A stretch of DNA of 64,000 bases from a bacterium UBP14_UBA6098. Its GTDB lineage: Bacteria; UBP14; UBA6098. The notes beneath the pieces are model-generated. The model ran no database searches, was not told where the DNA came from, and saw nothing but the letters and a program-made list of their open reading frames with translations. Location of the stretch: assembly GCA_002428525.1 (NCBI GenBank), contig DIWU01000032.1, positions 16,264 through 80,263 of the forward strand. Reading direction: 5' to 3'. Positions 51,072 through 59,333 of this stretch are shown piece by piece (positions within the stretch are counted from its first letter, which is position 1; each line of letters begins with the position of its first letter). The position numbers and the translations under genes are program-made.

Positions 51072-51108
51072 AAAACCCCCGTCGAGGTCGTAAGTCGGCG
51101 GGGGTTTT
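51072..51108. terminator. Intrinsic terminator, probably bidirectional
   Basis: AAAACCCCCG (51072-51081) pairs with CGGGGGTTTT (51099-51108), giving a 10-pair stem with A and T runs on both sides. It ends the plus-strand signalling operon. Confidence 0.85.
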
Positions 51109-51224
51109 AATTCTTAAATGCCTGTCAAGACCTAAACCACAAGGTTGTTTTTCATGAATCGGTTTTTGCGATTAACCCTTCACTGGTATATACTCGGTTT
51201 CGATATAAATTTCCAAACCCTTCC

Positions 51225-51253
51225 TTGACATGAGGGCTTAAAATATCTACACT
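51225..51253 (+). promoter_or_regulatory. Sigma-70-type promoter of the EIIA-Ntr-like gene
   Basis: TTGACA (51225-51230) and TACACT (51248-51253) are 17 bases apart; the ATG is 33 bases beyond. The rest of the gap from 51109 shows no gene. Confidence 0.55.
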
Positions 51254-51285
51254 TATTGGTTGAATTTCATTCGTGAAAGGCGCCT

Positions 51286-51738
51286 ATGATTACGGAAAAG
51301 CTTCCGGTTCGAGCGGTCAAAATCCCGCTCACAAGTAAAGACAAAGCGTCGATTATCGACGAGCTTGTTCAGCTCCTTTGCGATGTCTATTCCCTTGACT
51401 TCTATGACGAAATCCTCGACTCGGTGCTCGAGCGCGAGGAGATGATGAGCACCGGAGTCGGCTTTGGAATCGCGATCCCCCATGCCAAAAACGATAAAAT
51501 TACCGCCCCGAAGATGGTCGCCGGAATTGCCGAGAACGGCATCTACTTCGATTCGATCGACCACAGACCGGCGAAGATATTCTTCCTGCTCGTCTCTCCA
51601 AAAAACGACTCGGGCGAACATGTTCGAATCCTCTCCGAGCTTTCGAGGATTCTCAATAATCCGAAGGCTCGCGACGAGGTAGCCGCCGCTATCGACGGCC
51701 AGCAATTGGTCGATGCGCTTCACCGATTCGAGGGATAG
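51286..51738 (+). CDS. PTS EIIA domain protein (PtsN-like)
   Basis: A 150-residue single-domain protein of the fructose/mannitol EIIA family, often called EIIA-Ntr. The phosphorylated histidine is in GIAIPHAKND near residue 65, preceded by LEREEMMSTGVGFG as in PtsN; the C-terminal helix region (VRILSELSRIL) is normal. Such stand-alone EIIA proteins receive phosphate from the Ntr phosphotransfer chain and regulate potassium uptake, transporters or kinases by binding. No EI-Ntr or NPr gene is in the window. The following lipoprotein gene starts one base after its stop. Confidence 0.85.
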   Translation: MITEKLPVRAVKIPLTSKDKASIIDELVQLLCDVYSLDFYDEILDSVLEREEMMSTGVGFGIAIPHAKNDKITAPKMVAGIAENGIYFDSIDHRPAKIFFLLVSPKNDSGEHVRILSELSRILNNPKARDEVAAAIDGQQLVDALHRFEG

Positions 51739-51739
51739 C

Positions 51740-52207
51740 TTGAGGTTTCTATTCGTTTCGATTTTCGCATCATTCCTGCTCCTTGTGTCATGTAGTAGCA
51801 AACAGAAAACCCTTCGTCCCTCAGAGCAGACGAGGCAGTTTGCAGTTAGTCTCGTCCTGAGCGATTCATCCTTCGCCCTCGGCTCGAAGATCGATTTTTC
51901 GATGATCTTTGAAAACACCTCGAAGGACACGCTCGAGCTGGTTTTCCCGAATACATGTCGCTTTGATTTCGTGATCTCGCGCGACGGCGCGGAGATTTGG
52001 AGCTTGCTCGCCGCAAAGTCTTGCGCTCAGGTTATCAGCAGAAATAGGCTCGCCCCGGGGGCGGTTATGACCCTCGATTCTTCATGGGACGGCCAGACCT
52101 CCCTTCCGGAGGCCAAGGTCTTGCTTGGCAAACACTCGGTGAAGGGAATTCTGCGGTGCTCTCCCCCAATCGAGACCGAAGAGGTCGAATTCTACCTAAC
52201 CGATTGA
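51740..52207 (+). CDS. Lipoprotein with BsuPI-like domain
   Basis: A 155-residue protein; TTG 51740, just after GAGGG at the end of the previous gene, puts the signal at the N-terminus and a lipobox LLLVSC near residue 18. The mature part resembles the BsuPI domain first seen in an intracellular proteinase inhibitor: FAVSLVLSDSSFALGSKIDFSMIFENTSKD, then FPNTCRFDFVISRDGAEIW, an Ig-like beta-sandwich. Note that the function of exported members is largely unknown. Two cysteines in the mature part could form a disulphide. A start at ATG 51713 inside the previous gene is less likely. Confidence 0.65.
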   Translation: MRFLFVSIFASFLLLVSCSSKQKTLRPSEQTRQFAVSLVLSDSSFALGSKIDFSMIFENTSKDTLELVFPNTCRFDFVISRDGAEIWSLLAAKSCAQVISRNRLAPGAVMTLDSSWDGQTSLPEAKVLLGKHSVKGILRCSPPIETEEVEFYLTD

Positions 52208-52208
52208 T

Positions 52209-52727
52209 ATGATTAGATATATCGAGTCGGATGAGCATTATCGCGAGGTCGTCGAATGCTTAATGTGCGGCGCGAGCGAGAGGCTCGATATCGCGACCGC
52301 AAATATCAAGGCGATAAGGATTCTTACTGGAAAACGCCCAATCGACCTGCTCGCCTTCTTCAGGAAAAGGATATCCGAGGGCGTGAGGGTTCGGGTGCTT
52401 CATTCGGCGGTGCCTTCGGAATACCTGCTCCGAATCGCGGGCAAAAGGCCGATGCCGGAGGGCTTCGCGATGAGGCGCTGTCCGCGTGTTCATCAGAAAA
52501 CGATCATCGCCGACGACAGATTGCTTTATATCGGTTCGGCGAACCTCACAGGCGCGGGGATAGGCGCAAAATCCTCCTCGCGGCGCAACTTCGAGGTCGG
52601 TGTGCTTACCGACGAGCAGAGCTTCATCGACAAGGCCTCCTCGCTGTTCGAGATGATTTGGTGCGGCGATATGTGCCTCGAATGCGGCCGCAAGGGTTTT
52701 TGCCCGATCCCGCTCGAGGAGTTTTAG
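52209..52727 (+). CDS. Single-HKD phospholipase D-like protein with Cys-rich tail
   Basis: A 172-residue protein with one PLD catalytic motif: VHQKTIIADDRLLYIGSANL near residue 95, which holds H-x-K-x4-D and the following GSAN. Single-motif members usually dimerise to form the active site and act as nucleases or phosphodiesterases. The last 20 residues add a CLECGRKGFC cluster (with one more Cys upstream), which may bind a metal. There is no signal peptide. It begins 1 base after the BsuPI-like gene and is convergent with the feo operon. A DNA- or phospholipid-cleaving role cannot be decided from the sequence. Confidence 0.75.
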   Translation: MIRYIESDEHYREVVECLMCGASERLDIATANIKAIRILTGKRPIDLLAFFRKRISEGVRVRVLHSAVPSEYLLRIAGKRPMPEGFAMRRCPRVHQKTIIADDRLLYIGSANLTGAGIGAKSSSRRNFEVGVLTDEQSFIDKASSLFEMIWCGDMCLECGRKGFCPIPLEEF

Positions 52728-52762
52728 GCTCGTTATCGGCCTGCGAATCGGCCTGAAATCCT

Positions 52763-52912
52763 TTATTTACCTAAATCGGACCTGTCCTCGAGGGGGCAGG
52801 TTTTTTCGAACGGACAACCCGCGCATTTTCTGCCCCGCGCATTGCGGACGAGTTTTATAATCAAGACCGCAAGGCCTAAGATTAAAGCTAATATCGGGAT
52901 AATCCATTCCAT
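52763..52912 (-). CDS. Small FeoB-associated Cys-rich membrane protein
   Basis: A 49-residue protein with one membrane helix (about residues 3-23) and a basic, cysteine-containing tail with CAGCPFEKTCP. Its ATG overlaps the feoB stop by one base (TAATG on the minus strand), so the two are translated together. Small Cys-rich single-helix proteins downstream of feoB are common in anaerobes and belong to the FeoB-associated family; the cysteines may handle iron or sense redox state. It is the last gene of the operon. Confidence 0.8.
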   Translation of the reverse strand: MEWIIPILALILGLAVLIIKLVRNARGRKCAGCPFEKTCPLEDRSDLGK

Positions 52913-54957
52913 TATGACAACCCAATAAGCAAGCCGACCCTGTAAATCAAGGTCGCGAGAATCCATGCGATCGATAGCCCCAGTCCGACGGAAGTAGCAG
53001 TCCATTTCCAGCTCTGGGTTTCTTTGCGGATCACCGCGACAGTCGCTACACAGGGCGTGTAAATCAGCGTGAAAACCATGAATGCGTAAGCCGACAGCGG
53101 CGAAAAAACCGCCCTCATAGATAGATCGACCGACTCCCCTCCCGCGCCGGACAGGACTGTCAGCGTCGCCACAACGATCTCCTTGGCGGCGAATCCGAAA
53201 AGAAGCGCCACCGCCCCAATCCAGTTCGACCCGAACGGTTTCACGATCGGCTCGATGAACTTGCCTATCGAGGCCGCCCATGAGCCTTCGCCCGCGTATT
53301 CCACTCCCGGCGGCATACTCCCGAGCGCCCAAATAATAATCGATCCGACGAGGATTATCGTTCCGGCCTTGCGAATAAAGGCCCACGAGCGTTCCCATGT
53401 GTGAAGAAGAATCCCGCGTAGGCTCGGCACATGATAGGGCGGCAATTCCATCACAAAAGGCGTCGTCAGCCCCGGAAAGATCGCGAGCTTGAGGAGTTTC
53501 GCGGTGAGAATCGCGACGAGAATGCTAAGCAAATACATGCTGAACATAACAAGCCCTGCATTTTTTGCGAAAAAGACACTCGACAACAGGACAAACACCG
53601 GAATGCGCGCGCTACAAAGCACAAACGGCAGGATGAGTATTGTGAGGAGGCGATCCTCGCGGTTCTCGAGGGTGCGCGTTGCCATCACGGCCGGCACAGT
53701 GCATCCGAAACCGAGGATAATAGGGATGAAGCTCTTCCCATGTAATCCCATGCGGTGCATGATGTTATCCACAAGGAAGGCCGCACGGGCCATATAGCCC
53801 GAGTCCTCGAGAATCGCCACAAAGAAGAAAAGAATGGCGATATTCGGCAGAAAGACCAGCACCCCTCCGACTCCCTCGATAATCCCGTCGAGAATCAGCG
53901 AATTCAGTATTTCCGGCGCGTTGACCGCCGCGAGTGCGCCGCCGATCGCTTGACCGAAGACACCGAAGAATAAATCGATCCATTCTGCGGGGTATTTCCC
54001 GAGACCGAAGGTCAACATGAAGATGAAGAACATCGCGAGCGCGAAAATCGGCAGTCCTAAATATCGATGCAGTAAATAATTATCTATCCTATCGGTGGCT
54101 GTGGGTCTTTCGTGCGTAGGCTTCGCGACGACCTCATGGTAAACGCCGCTCGCCCAACCGTGGCGGGCGTTCGAGATGATAGCCTCCCCGTCGAGACCGG
54201 CGCGAAGCTCGAGCTTCTTCCGGATTCGATCGATTTCCTCCTCGAGCCCCTTATCGCGAGAAGCCTTAAAGACGAGGTCTTTCACCTCGGAATCGCCGGC
54301 GAGAAGCATCGCGGAGATGAAGCGGCCGGTATGGCATCGCTCGACGAAATCCGGCGCTGTCGAAACGCGATTCATCACCTCGACTATCGCCTTTTCAGTC
54401 TCGCGGCCGTATCTTAAAGGTGGGGGGCAATATTCGGCTGAGGCCGTCTCGACGAGCTTCGCCTTCAGCTCTTCCAAGCCCCTCGAGGTTCTGGCGACGG
54501 TTTTCACAACCGGCGCTCCGATAAGAACCGACAGCTTTTCAGTGTCGATCGCTATCCCGCGCGATTCGACCATATCCATCATATTAAGCGCAACAACGAA
54601 CGGGATGTCGAGTTCCACTATCTGAGCGACGAAAAAAAGCCCCCGCTCGAGACTTAGGCCGTCGATGACCACGCAAACGACATCAGGCCGCTCGAAAAGC
54701 AGAAAATCGCGCGCGACCTTCTCGTCCGGGCTGTAGGGCGATAGGGAGTATGTGCCCGGAAGGTCGATCATCTCGATCTTTCGATCTCCGATCATCGCGC
54801 TCCCGACCACCTTTTCGACTGTCACACCTGCCCAATTGCCAATATGCTGGCGCATTCCGGTAATCGCGTTGAAAACAGAGGTTTTCCCCGAGTTTGGGTT
54901 GCCGGCGATTGCGGCGCGGATCGCTTTAACTTCCTTATTTATCGTTATCTCGGTCAT
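52912..54957 (-). CDS. feoB: Ferrous iron transporter FeoB
   Basis: A 681-residue inner-membrane Fe2+ transporter. The N-terminal G domain (about residues 10-175) has GNPNSGKTSVFNAITG (G1), an intact switch region QHIGNWAGVTVEK, DLPGTYSLSPYSPDE (G3), and NMMDMV (G4). A GDI-type helical domain follows (about 175-275), then the membrane core with two Gate-type halves. The first Gate includes the conserved Cys in LGFGCTVPAVMATR. It starts inside feoA (23-base overlap) and ends overlapping the small Cys-rich gene. Length is somewhat short of the usual 700-770. Confidence 0.95.
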   Translation of the reverse strand: MTEITINKEVKAIRAAIAGNPNSGKTSVFNAITGMRQHIGNWAGVTVEKVVGSAMIGDRKIEMIDLPGTYSLSPYSPDEKVARDFLLFERPDVVCVVIDGLSLERGLFFVAQIVELDIPFVVALNMMDMVESRGIAIDTEKLSVLIGAPVVKTVARTSRGLEELKAKLVETASAEYCPPPLRYGRETEKAIVEVMNRVSTAPDFVERCHTGRFISAMLLAGDSEVKDLVFKASRDKGLEEEIDRIRKKLELRAGLDGEAIISNARHGWASGVYHEVVAKPTHERPTATDRIDNYLLHRYLGLPIFALAMFFIFMLTFGLGKYPAEWIDLFFGVFGQAIGGALAAVNAPEILNSLILDGIIEGVGGVLVFLPNIAILFFFVAILEDSGYMARAAFLVDNIMHRMGLHGKSFIPIILGFGCTVPAVMATRTLENREDRLLTILILPFVLCSARIPVFVLLSSVFFAKNAGLVMFSMYLLSILVAILTAKLLKLAIFPGLTTPFVMELPPYHVPSLRGILLHTWERSWAFIRKAGTIILVGSIIIWALGSMPPGVEYAGEGSWAASIGKFIEPIVKPFGSNWIGAVALLFGFAAKEIVVATLTVLSGAGGESVDLSMRAVFSPLSAYAFMVFTLIYTPCVATVAVIRKETQSWKWTATSVGLGLSIAWILATLIYRVGLLIGLS

Positions 54958-55258
54958 CTCTGAAAAAACCTAACATTCTATGCAAAAATCGGTGCTCATG
55001 GTGGTTGTGCCGACCTCCGCCGCGATGTCTCCATCTGATCGGGAAAACCTCGACCAGACGCGCCTCTTCGGGCCGGAGGGAGATTAGCGTCCCTTTGATC
55101 CTCACCTCGATAGGGCCGCTCAGGGGCGCGCGGCGAATAACCTCGATTACTTCGCCATGGACAAAACCCATGTCCATCAGCCGCGCCCGAATATTTCCCC
55201 CGCCGAGGATGCGGTGGATCTTCGCAAATTGCAGGTCGTTTAACTCATCGAGTGTCAT
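54935..55258 (-). CDS. feoA: FeoA with a histidine-rich tail
   Basis: A 107-residue protein, longer than the usual 75-85. Residues 1-73 form the SH3-like FeoA fold (LARIHRILGGGNIRARLMDMGF-type core, here FAKIHRILGGGNIRARLMD; then GEVIEVIRRAPLSGPIEVRI). FeoA is thought to bind and regulate FeoB. The extra C-terminal 33 residues are rich in His and Arg (RHNHHEHRFLHR) and may bind metal. It overlaps feoB by 23 bases. A promoter and a 6-base dyad lie upstream. Confidence 0.9.
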   Translation of the reverse strand: MTLDELNDLQFAKIHRILGGGNIRARLMDMGFVHGEVIEVIRRAPLSGPIEVRIKGTLISLRPEEARLVEVFPIRWRHRGGGRHNHHEHRFLHRMLGFFRDDRDNDK

Positions 55259-55290
55259 AGTATAATGTTAAGCCTCCCTAACTTTTCTAT

Positions 55291-55342
55291 ATCTTATAAA
55301 TATAAATCGTAAATGTCAATGCCATTTTGATAAATCTTATCA
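55291..55342 (-). promoter_or_regulatory. feoA promoter with operator-like dyad
   Basis: On the minus strand TTGACA (55319-55314) is followed by TATAAG (55298-55293, 15-base gap) or TAAGAT (55296-55291, 17-base gap). TGATAA-ATC-TTATCA (55328-55342), a perfect 6-base dyad with Fur-box-like core, lies 8 bases upstream of the -35. An iron regulator is a reasonable guess, unconfirmed. Confidence 0.45.
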
Positions 55343-55511
55343 GAAACGACCCGCCTGCACTTCGCCCAAAACTATATGAATCATCGGTTTGATGAATCGC
55401 CCTGAATGAATTGCCCTTTAATGAGCCAAGACCGAAACATCCCGCCTTCGAGAATTCGAGTTCTCCTCGAGATCGACAGAAGAATTACTTCGGCTGAATC
55501 CGCGAAAAACA

Positions 55512-55540
55512 TTGATTTTTCATTCGAGATGGGATATTTT
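55512..55540 (+). promoter_or_regulatory. Sigma-70-type promoter of the PorV-OmpA gene
   Basis: TTGATT (55512-55517) and TATTTT (55535-55540) are 17 bases apart and place the transcript start near 55547, which supports ATG 55565 and excludes an in-frame ATG at 55406. I see nothing in 55343-55511 between this and the feoA control region. Confidence 0.5.
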
Positions 55541-55564
55541 GTTATTATTCAATTCGGAGGAAAA

Positions 55565-57040
55565 ATGAAAAAAGCGGCGATAGTCCTTCTTCTTCTAATC
55601 GGCTCTGCGATGGCGACTAAGTATGCCGCCGAATTCACCGACCTCGGAGTCGGTGTCCGCGCGGCCGGAATGGGCGGTGCTTTCACGAGCTTCGACGGCG
55701 ACCCTCAAACAATTTGGTGGAACCCCGCCGGCCTGCAAAACCTATCTGAAAAGTTGCGTTTTTACTATATGCACGCCACGATGTTCGATAACCTTTACAG
55801 CGTCGATGCCGGCGCCGCCGCACGAAAGCTCGGCGAGTCGTATTTGGGCATCGGCTTTTTCAGAAACGGCACGGAGAATATCCCATTCACAAACGATGAC
55901 GGCTATTACGATTACGGCATCGACAGAATCCCCGGGACAGGCGATTTCGGCGAGGGGAACGGCCAATGGGACCCGGGCGAGCGTATCGATCCGGACGCTG
56001 TTCTTTACTCGAACGAGGGGGATTATCTTTTCACCGCGGCAATCTCGCACCGCTTCGGCGAAAGGCTCGCCCTCGGGGTTTCGATAAAGCATTTACAATC
56101 TTATATCGGCGAATACTCCGCCTTCGGTTTCGGCGCGGATATCGGGGCGACATATAACCTCTCCGAACGAGTCGTCCTCGGCGCGACAATGCGCGACGCA
56201 GTCGGAACCCATATTCGCTGGTCAACGGGGCTTTGGGAACACAAATCGCCATCGCTCTGGCTCGGCGGGAAATACTCGATCCCGCTTTCCGGGATTCGCG
56301 GAGGGCTTAATCTCACAGCCGATCTCGAAAACCGCTTCGAGAATTACGACGCCGCCGTCAACCTCGGCGAGGTTTCGATCGACCCGCATATCGGCGCCGA
56401 ACTGACTGTTCTCAAGCATATCTTCCTTCGGCTCGGCCTCGACAGGACGGATATCTCCGCGGGTGCAGGCCTCGCGCTCGGTTTCTTCCGCGTCGATTAC
56501 GCCTTCGTCGATAACTCCGCCCTCGATGTCACTCATCGAATCGGGGTCAACTTCGAGATTCCCGAGGTTCATATCAAACTCCCGAAACGGAAAAAGCCGA
56601 TTGTGAGTGAGGTCGAGGAGAAGATCACTCCGGCTAAAGAGGAAGTTCCGGTTTATAGTGCGGCGCTACCGGACGAACCGCCGGTTGGTGAGCGGCTCGC
56701 CGATGTCAAGTTCCCATTCAGCTCGATCGACCTCACCGATGAAACCAAGGCCCAGCTTGACTCGGTTTGCGCTATATGGCAAAAGTTCCGAACGCATCGT
56801 ATTTACATCGAGGGCCACACCGATAATGTTCGTATCGACACGCCCGAGTTCCCCGACAACTATGCCCTTTCAAAAACCCGCGCCGAGGCCGCGGCAGAGT
56901 ATTTGCGGACATCATGCTCGATTCCGGCAAACCGAATCATAACGGCTTGGTTCGGCCCCGATCACCCGAAATCGACAAACTCAACTGCAGAGGGTCGGTC
57001 AATAAATCGCAGGGTCGAAATCTTCCTTTGGGAACCGTAA
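55565..57040 (+). CDS. PorV-like beta-barrel fused to an OmpA domain
   Basis: A 491-residue exported protein; ATG 55565 follows CGGAGG. Signal peptide MKKAAIVLLLLIGSAMA. Residues about 20-350 resemble PorV/UPF0164 barrels: GVGVRAAGMGGAFTSFDGDP, then WWNPAGLQNL, the diagnostic N-terminal plug. An acidic loop near 115-145 (GTGDFGEGNGQWDPGERID) may bind calcium. A hydrophilic linker leads to an OmpA domain (about 385-491), with YIEGHTDNVRID and GRSINRRVEIF. PorV works as the cargo shuttle of type IX secretion; the added wall-binding domain is unusual. It is followed by a terminator. Confidence 0.82.
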   Translation: MKKAAIVLLLLIGSAMATKYAAEFTDLGVGVRAAGMGGAFTSFDGDPQTIWWNPAGLQNLSEKLRFYYMHATMFDNLYSVDAGAAARKLGESYLGIGFFRNGTENIPFTNDDGYYDYGIDRIPGTGDFGEGNGQWDPGERIDPDAVLYSNEGDYLFTAAISHRFGERLALGVSIKHLQSYIGEYSAFGFGADIGATYNLSERVVLGATMRDAVGTHIRWSTGLWEHKSPSLWLGGKYSIPLSGIRGGLNLTADLENRFENYDAAVNLGEVSIDPHIGAELTVLKHIFLRLGLDRTDISAGAGLALGFFRVDYAFVDNSALDVTHRIGVNFEIPEVHIKLPKRKKPIVSEVEEKITPAKEEVPVYSAALPDEPPVGERLADVKFPFSSIDLTDETKAQLDSVCAIWQKFRTHRIYIEGHTDNVRIDTPEFPDNYALSKTRAEAAAEYLRTSCSIPANRIITAWFGPDHPKSTNSTAEGRSINRRVEIFLWEP

Positions 57041-57060
57041 ACCAACCTGTGAGTGGGGAA

Positions 57061-57082
57061 AAAGGCGGCCGAAGCCGCCTTT
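57061..57082. terminator. Intrinsic terminator between convergent genes
   Basis: AAAGGCGGC-CGAA-GCCGCCTTT (57061-57082) forms a strong stem with a T run on the plus strand and A run on the other, so it can serve both the PorV-OmpA gene and purH. A second dyad, ATCGCGAT-CGAT-ATCGCGAT (57093-57112), lies beside it. Confidence 0.85.
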
Positions 57083-57111
57083 TTTATCGCTAATCGCGAT
57101 CGATATCGCGA

Positions 57112-58647
57112 TCAATGCCGGAAATGCCGCATGCCCGTATGAATCATCGCCACGCCTAATTCGTTTGCACGAGCGGTGACATCGGCGTCCCGGAGAGAGC
57201 CGCCCGGCTGGACGATTGCCTTCACGCCGGCCTGCGCGAGAACCTCCATGCCATCGGGGAATGGGAAAAATGCGTCAGAGGCCGCGACAGCGCCGATTGC
57301 CCTTTCGCCGGCCTTCTCGATCGCGAGTTTTGCCGCATCGACGCGGCTTGGAAGCCCCCCGCCGATCCCGAAAACCGCCCTTGGGCCGGCAACGAGCACA
57401 GCATTGGATTTGATTCCCTTAACAGCGCGCCACGCGAACCTCAGCGCCAGATCCTCTTCCTCTGTGGGTTTGCGCTCGGTGACCGCCTCCCATTTTTGGG
57501 TGGCGGAACCCGGGGGGTCTGCGGTTTGAGCCAAAAATCCGCCATAAACCCCGCGCAGGAATGTCGGTGGTGTTTTCGGCCGTTCGATCGCAAGCCTCAG
57601 CAGACGAAGATTCTTCTTCTGCATCAATATATCGAGGGCTTTCGGCTCAAAATCAGGCGCGAGGACACACTCAAAGAAATGTTCGTTGATCTTCATCGCA
57701 GTCGAAACATCAACCGGCCTTGTGAACCCGGCGATTCCGCCGAAAGCGCTGACCGGATCGCAAGAAAGCGCGCCGAGATAGGCCTCGAGCGTATCCGCGC
57801 CCAGTGCGACACCGCAGGGGCTGACATGCTTGACTATCACCGAGGCGACCTCGTCGGCGAACTCGAGAAGGACTGTATATACAGCGTCTAAATCGAGTAT
57901 GTTGTTGTAACTTAATTGTTTACCCCACAACACCTCGGCATGTGTCACACCGCTTTTTTGCGTTGGATCGGTGAAAAGCGCCGCCATTTGATGGGGATTT
58001 TCACCGTAACGAAGCTCATCCACCAATTTCATGGGCTTCGCCGAATATTTGGGGTTATGCGCCCCTCCTGCGAATGTGTCCGCAATCAATGCATCATAGT
58101 ATGAACTTGTGTCAAACGCTTTAACAGCCAATTTGCGTAGCGATTCCTCAGAGATTTCCCCGGAGTTCTTTATCTCGGAAATAACATCGGAGTAGTCCTC
58201 CGGATCGCAGATTACCGCGACCGATTTGTAGTTTTTCCCGGCCGCTCTAATCAAAGAAACTCCGCCGATATCGATCATCTCGACACGTTCGTCGAATTTT
58301 TCGGTCTTTGCCAAGGTCGCTTCGAAGGGATAAAGATTGACAACAACCATATCGAATGCCGGAATGCCCTCTTCCTCGATAGATTTCATATGCTCTTCCG
58401 ATTCGCGACGGGCGAGAATTCCTGCGAACACTTTGGGGTGCAATGTCTTAACCCTTCCGCCGATAAGCTGGGAGAAGCCTGTCAGGGTTTCGAGTGGAAT
58501 ATACTTAATTCCAGCATTATCTAATGCCTTTCCCGTTCCTCCTGTGGTATATATCTCAACCCCGAGGCTCACAAGACCTCGTGCGAATTCCTCCAAATTC
58601 GCCTTATCCCAAACGGAAATCAGCGCTCTTTTTACTTTAGTTGACAT
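57112..58647 (-). CDS. purH: Bifunctional AICAR transformylase/IMP cyclohydrolase
   Basis: A 511-residue enzyme for the last two steps of de novo purine synthesis: formyl transfer from 10-formyl-THF to AICAR, then ring closure to IMP. The N-terminal cyclohydrolase (MGS-like) domain opens with RALISVWDKANLEEFA and shows YTTGGTGKALDNAG. The transformylase part includes LRYGENPHQMAALF and VKHVSPCGVALG with the catalytic Lys-His. The end SLRDADVTARANELGVAMIH is typical. GGGAGG precedes the ATG. It is the last gene of the minus-strand series, after a 38-base gap. Confidence 0.96.
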   Translation of the reverse strand: MSTKVKRALISVWDKANLEEFARGLVSLGVEIYTTGGTGKALDNAGIKYIPLETLTGFSQLIGGRVKTLHPKVFAGILARRESEEHMKSIEEEGIPAFDMVVVNLYPFEATLAKTEKFDERVEMIDIGGVSLIRAAGKNYKSVAVICDPEDYSDVISEIKNSGEISEESLRKLAVKAFDTSSYYDALIADTFAGGAHNPKYSAKPMKLVDELRYGENPHQMAALFTDPTQKSGVTHAEVLWGKQLSYNNILDLDAVYTVLLEFADEVASVIVKHVSPCGVALGADTLEAYLGALSCDPVSAFGGIAGFTRPVDVSTAMKINEHFFECVLAPDFEPKALDILMQKKNLRLLRLAIERPKTPPTFLRGVYGGFLAQTADPPGSATQKWEAVTERKPTEEEDLALRFAWRAVKGIKSNAVLVAGPRAVFGIGGGLPSRVDAAKLAIEKAGERAIGAVAASDAFFPFPDGMEVLAQAGVKAIVQPGGSLRDADVTARANELGVAMIHTGMRHFRH

Positions 58648-58685
58648 TTTTCCTCCCTAATATAATGTTGGTATTATCAGGTATT

Positions 58686-59333
58686 TTAAAAATGACCGAT
58701 ATACATAAGTTGTAATAATACTCCCGTGAGAAGCGGAACCGTCAGATTGTCATCGATACCGAGGGGCAAGGATTCGAGCACCGTCGCGGTCAGCGAGCCC
58801 ATGAAAAGCGCAGTCCAAGGCGCCTCGATCCCCGCGAACACTTTGAAGGCGATCCCACCGAAGTATGCCGCGATGAAGAAAGCCATACTCCCTTCGAGGG
58901 TTTTATTTTCAATCGTATGGTGCTTTCCGAATCTCTTCCCAAAAATGGCCGCGGCGATATCACCGAGTATGATAAATGTTAATACGATAATTGTCACCCA
59001 TTTATCGAATGCAACCAACGCGATAAGCGCAGAACAAAGAATATAGGAGGAGGCGGTGAAACGCTTTATCTCGTGCGGCCGCAATAGTTTTCCGCCTATT
59101 TTAACATACAATAATCTAAACCTTTTGTCATAATATTTGAACAGGTCCATTAATATCGATATAAATGCGAATACCGCCAATATTAACATAGATAAATATT
59201 GCGGGACAATTAAGTATAATAGCGGAATTACAAGTGCAAAAAGATGCACCGATTTTCGCTTCACTTCGGCAATAATTTCGGCCTTAGTAGCGGAAGAGTT
59301 CTTCAGGTCTTCGCGGAGCGTTGTCTTTTGCAT
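58686..59333 (-). CDS. Phytol/dolichol kinase-like membrane protein
   Basis: A 215-residue polytopic protein (about six membrane helices) of the CTP-dependent polyprenol kinase family (SEC59/VTE5-like), which resembles CDP-diacylglycerol synthases. Marks: ELLRKSVHL-type start, here VKRKSVHLFALVIP; LGDIAAAIFGKRFGKH near residue 125; NKTLEGSMAFFIAAYFGG; and LESLPLGIDDNLTVPLLTG near the end. I prefer ATG 59333 over an ATG at 59393, which lies deeper in the upstream gene. The lipid alcohol substrate is unknown. It overlaps the preceding TPR gene by 50 bases. Confidence 0.78.
   Translation of the reverse strand: MQKTTLREDLKNSSATKAEIIAEVKRKSVHLFALVIPLLYLIVPQYLSMLILAVFAFISILMDLFKYYDKRFRLLYVKIGGKLLRPHEIKRFTASSYILCSALIALVAFDKWVTIIVLTFIILGDIAAAIFGKRFGKHHTIENKTLEGSMAFFIAAYFGGIAFKVFAGIEAPWTALFMGSLTATVLESLPLGIDDNLTVPLLTGVLLQLMYIGHF

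Noticed and set aside
55406..55564. N-terminal extension of the PorV-OmpA protein
   Set aside because: A promoter lies within it, and a signal peptide with SD begins at 55565.
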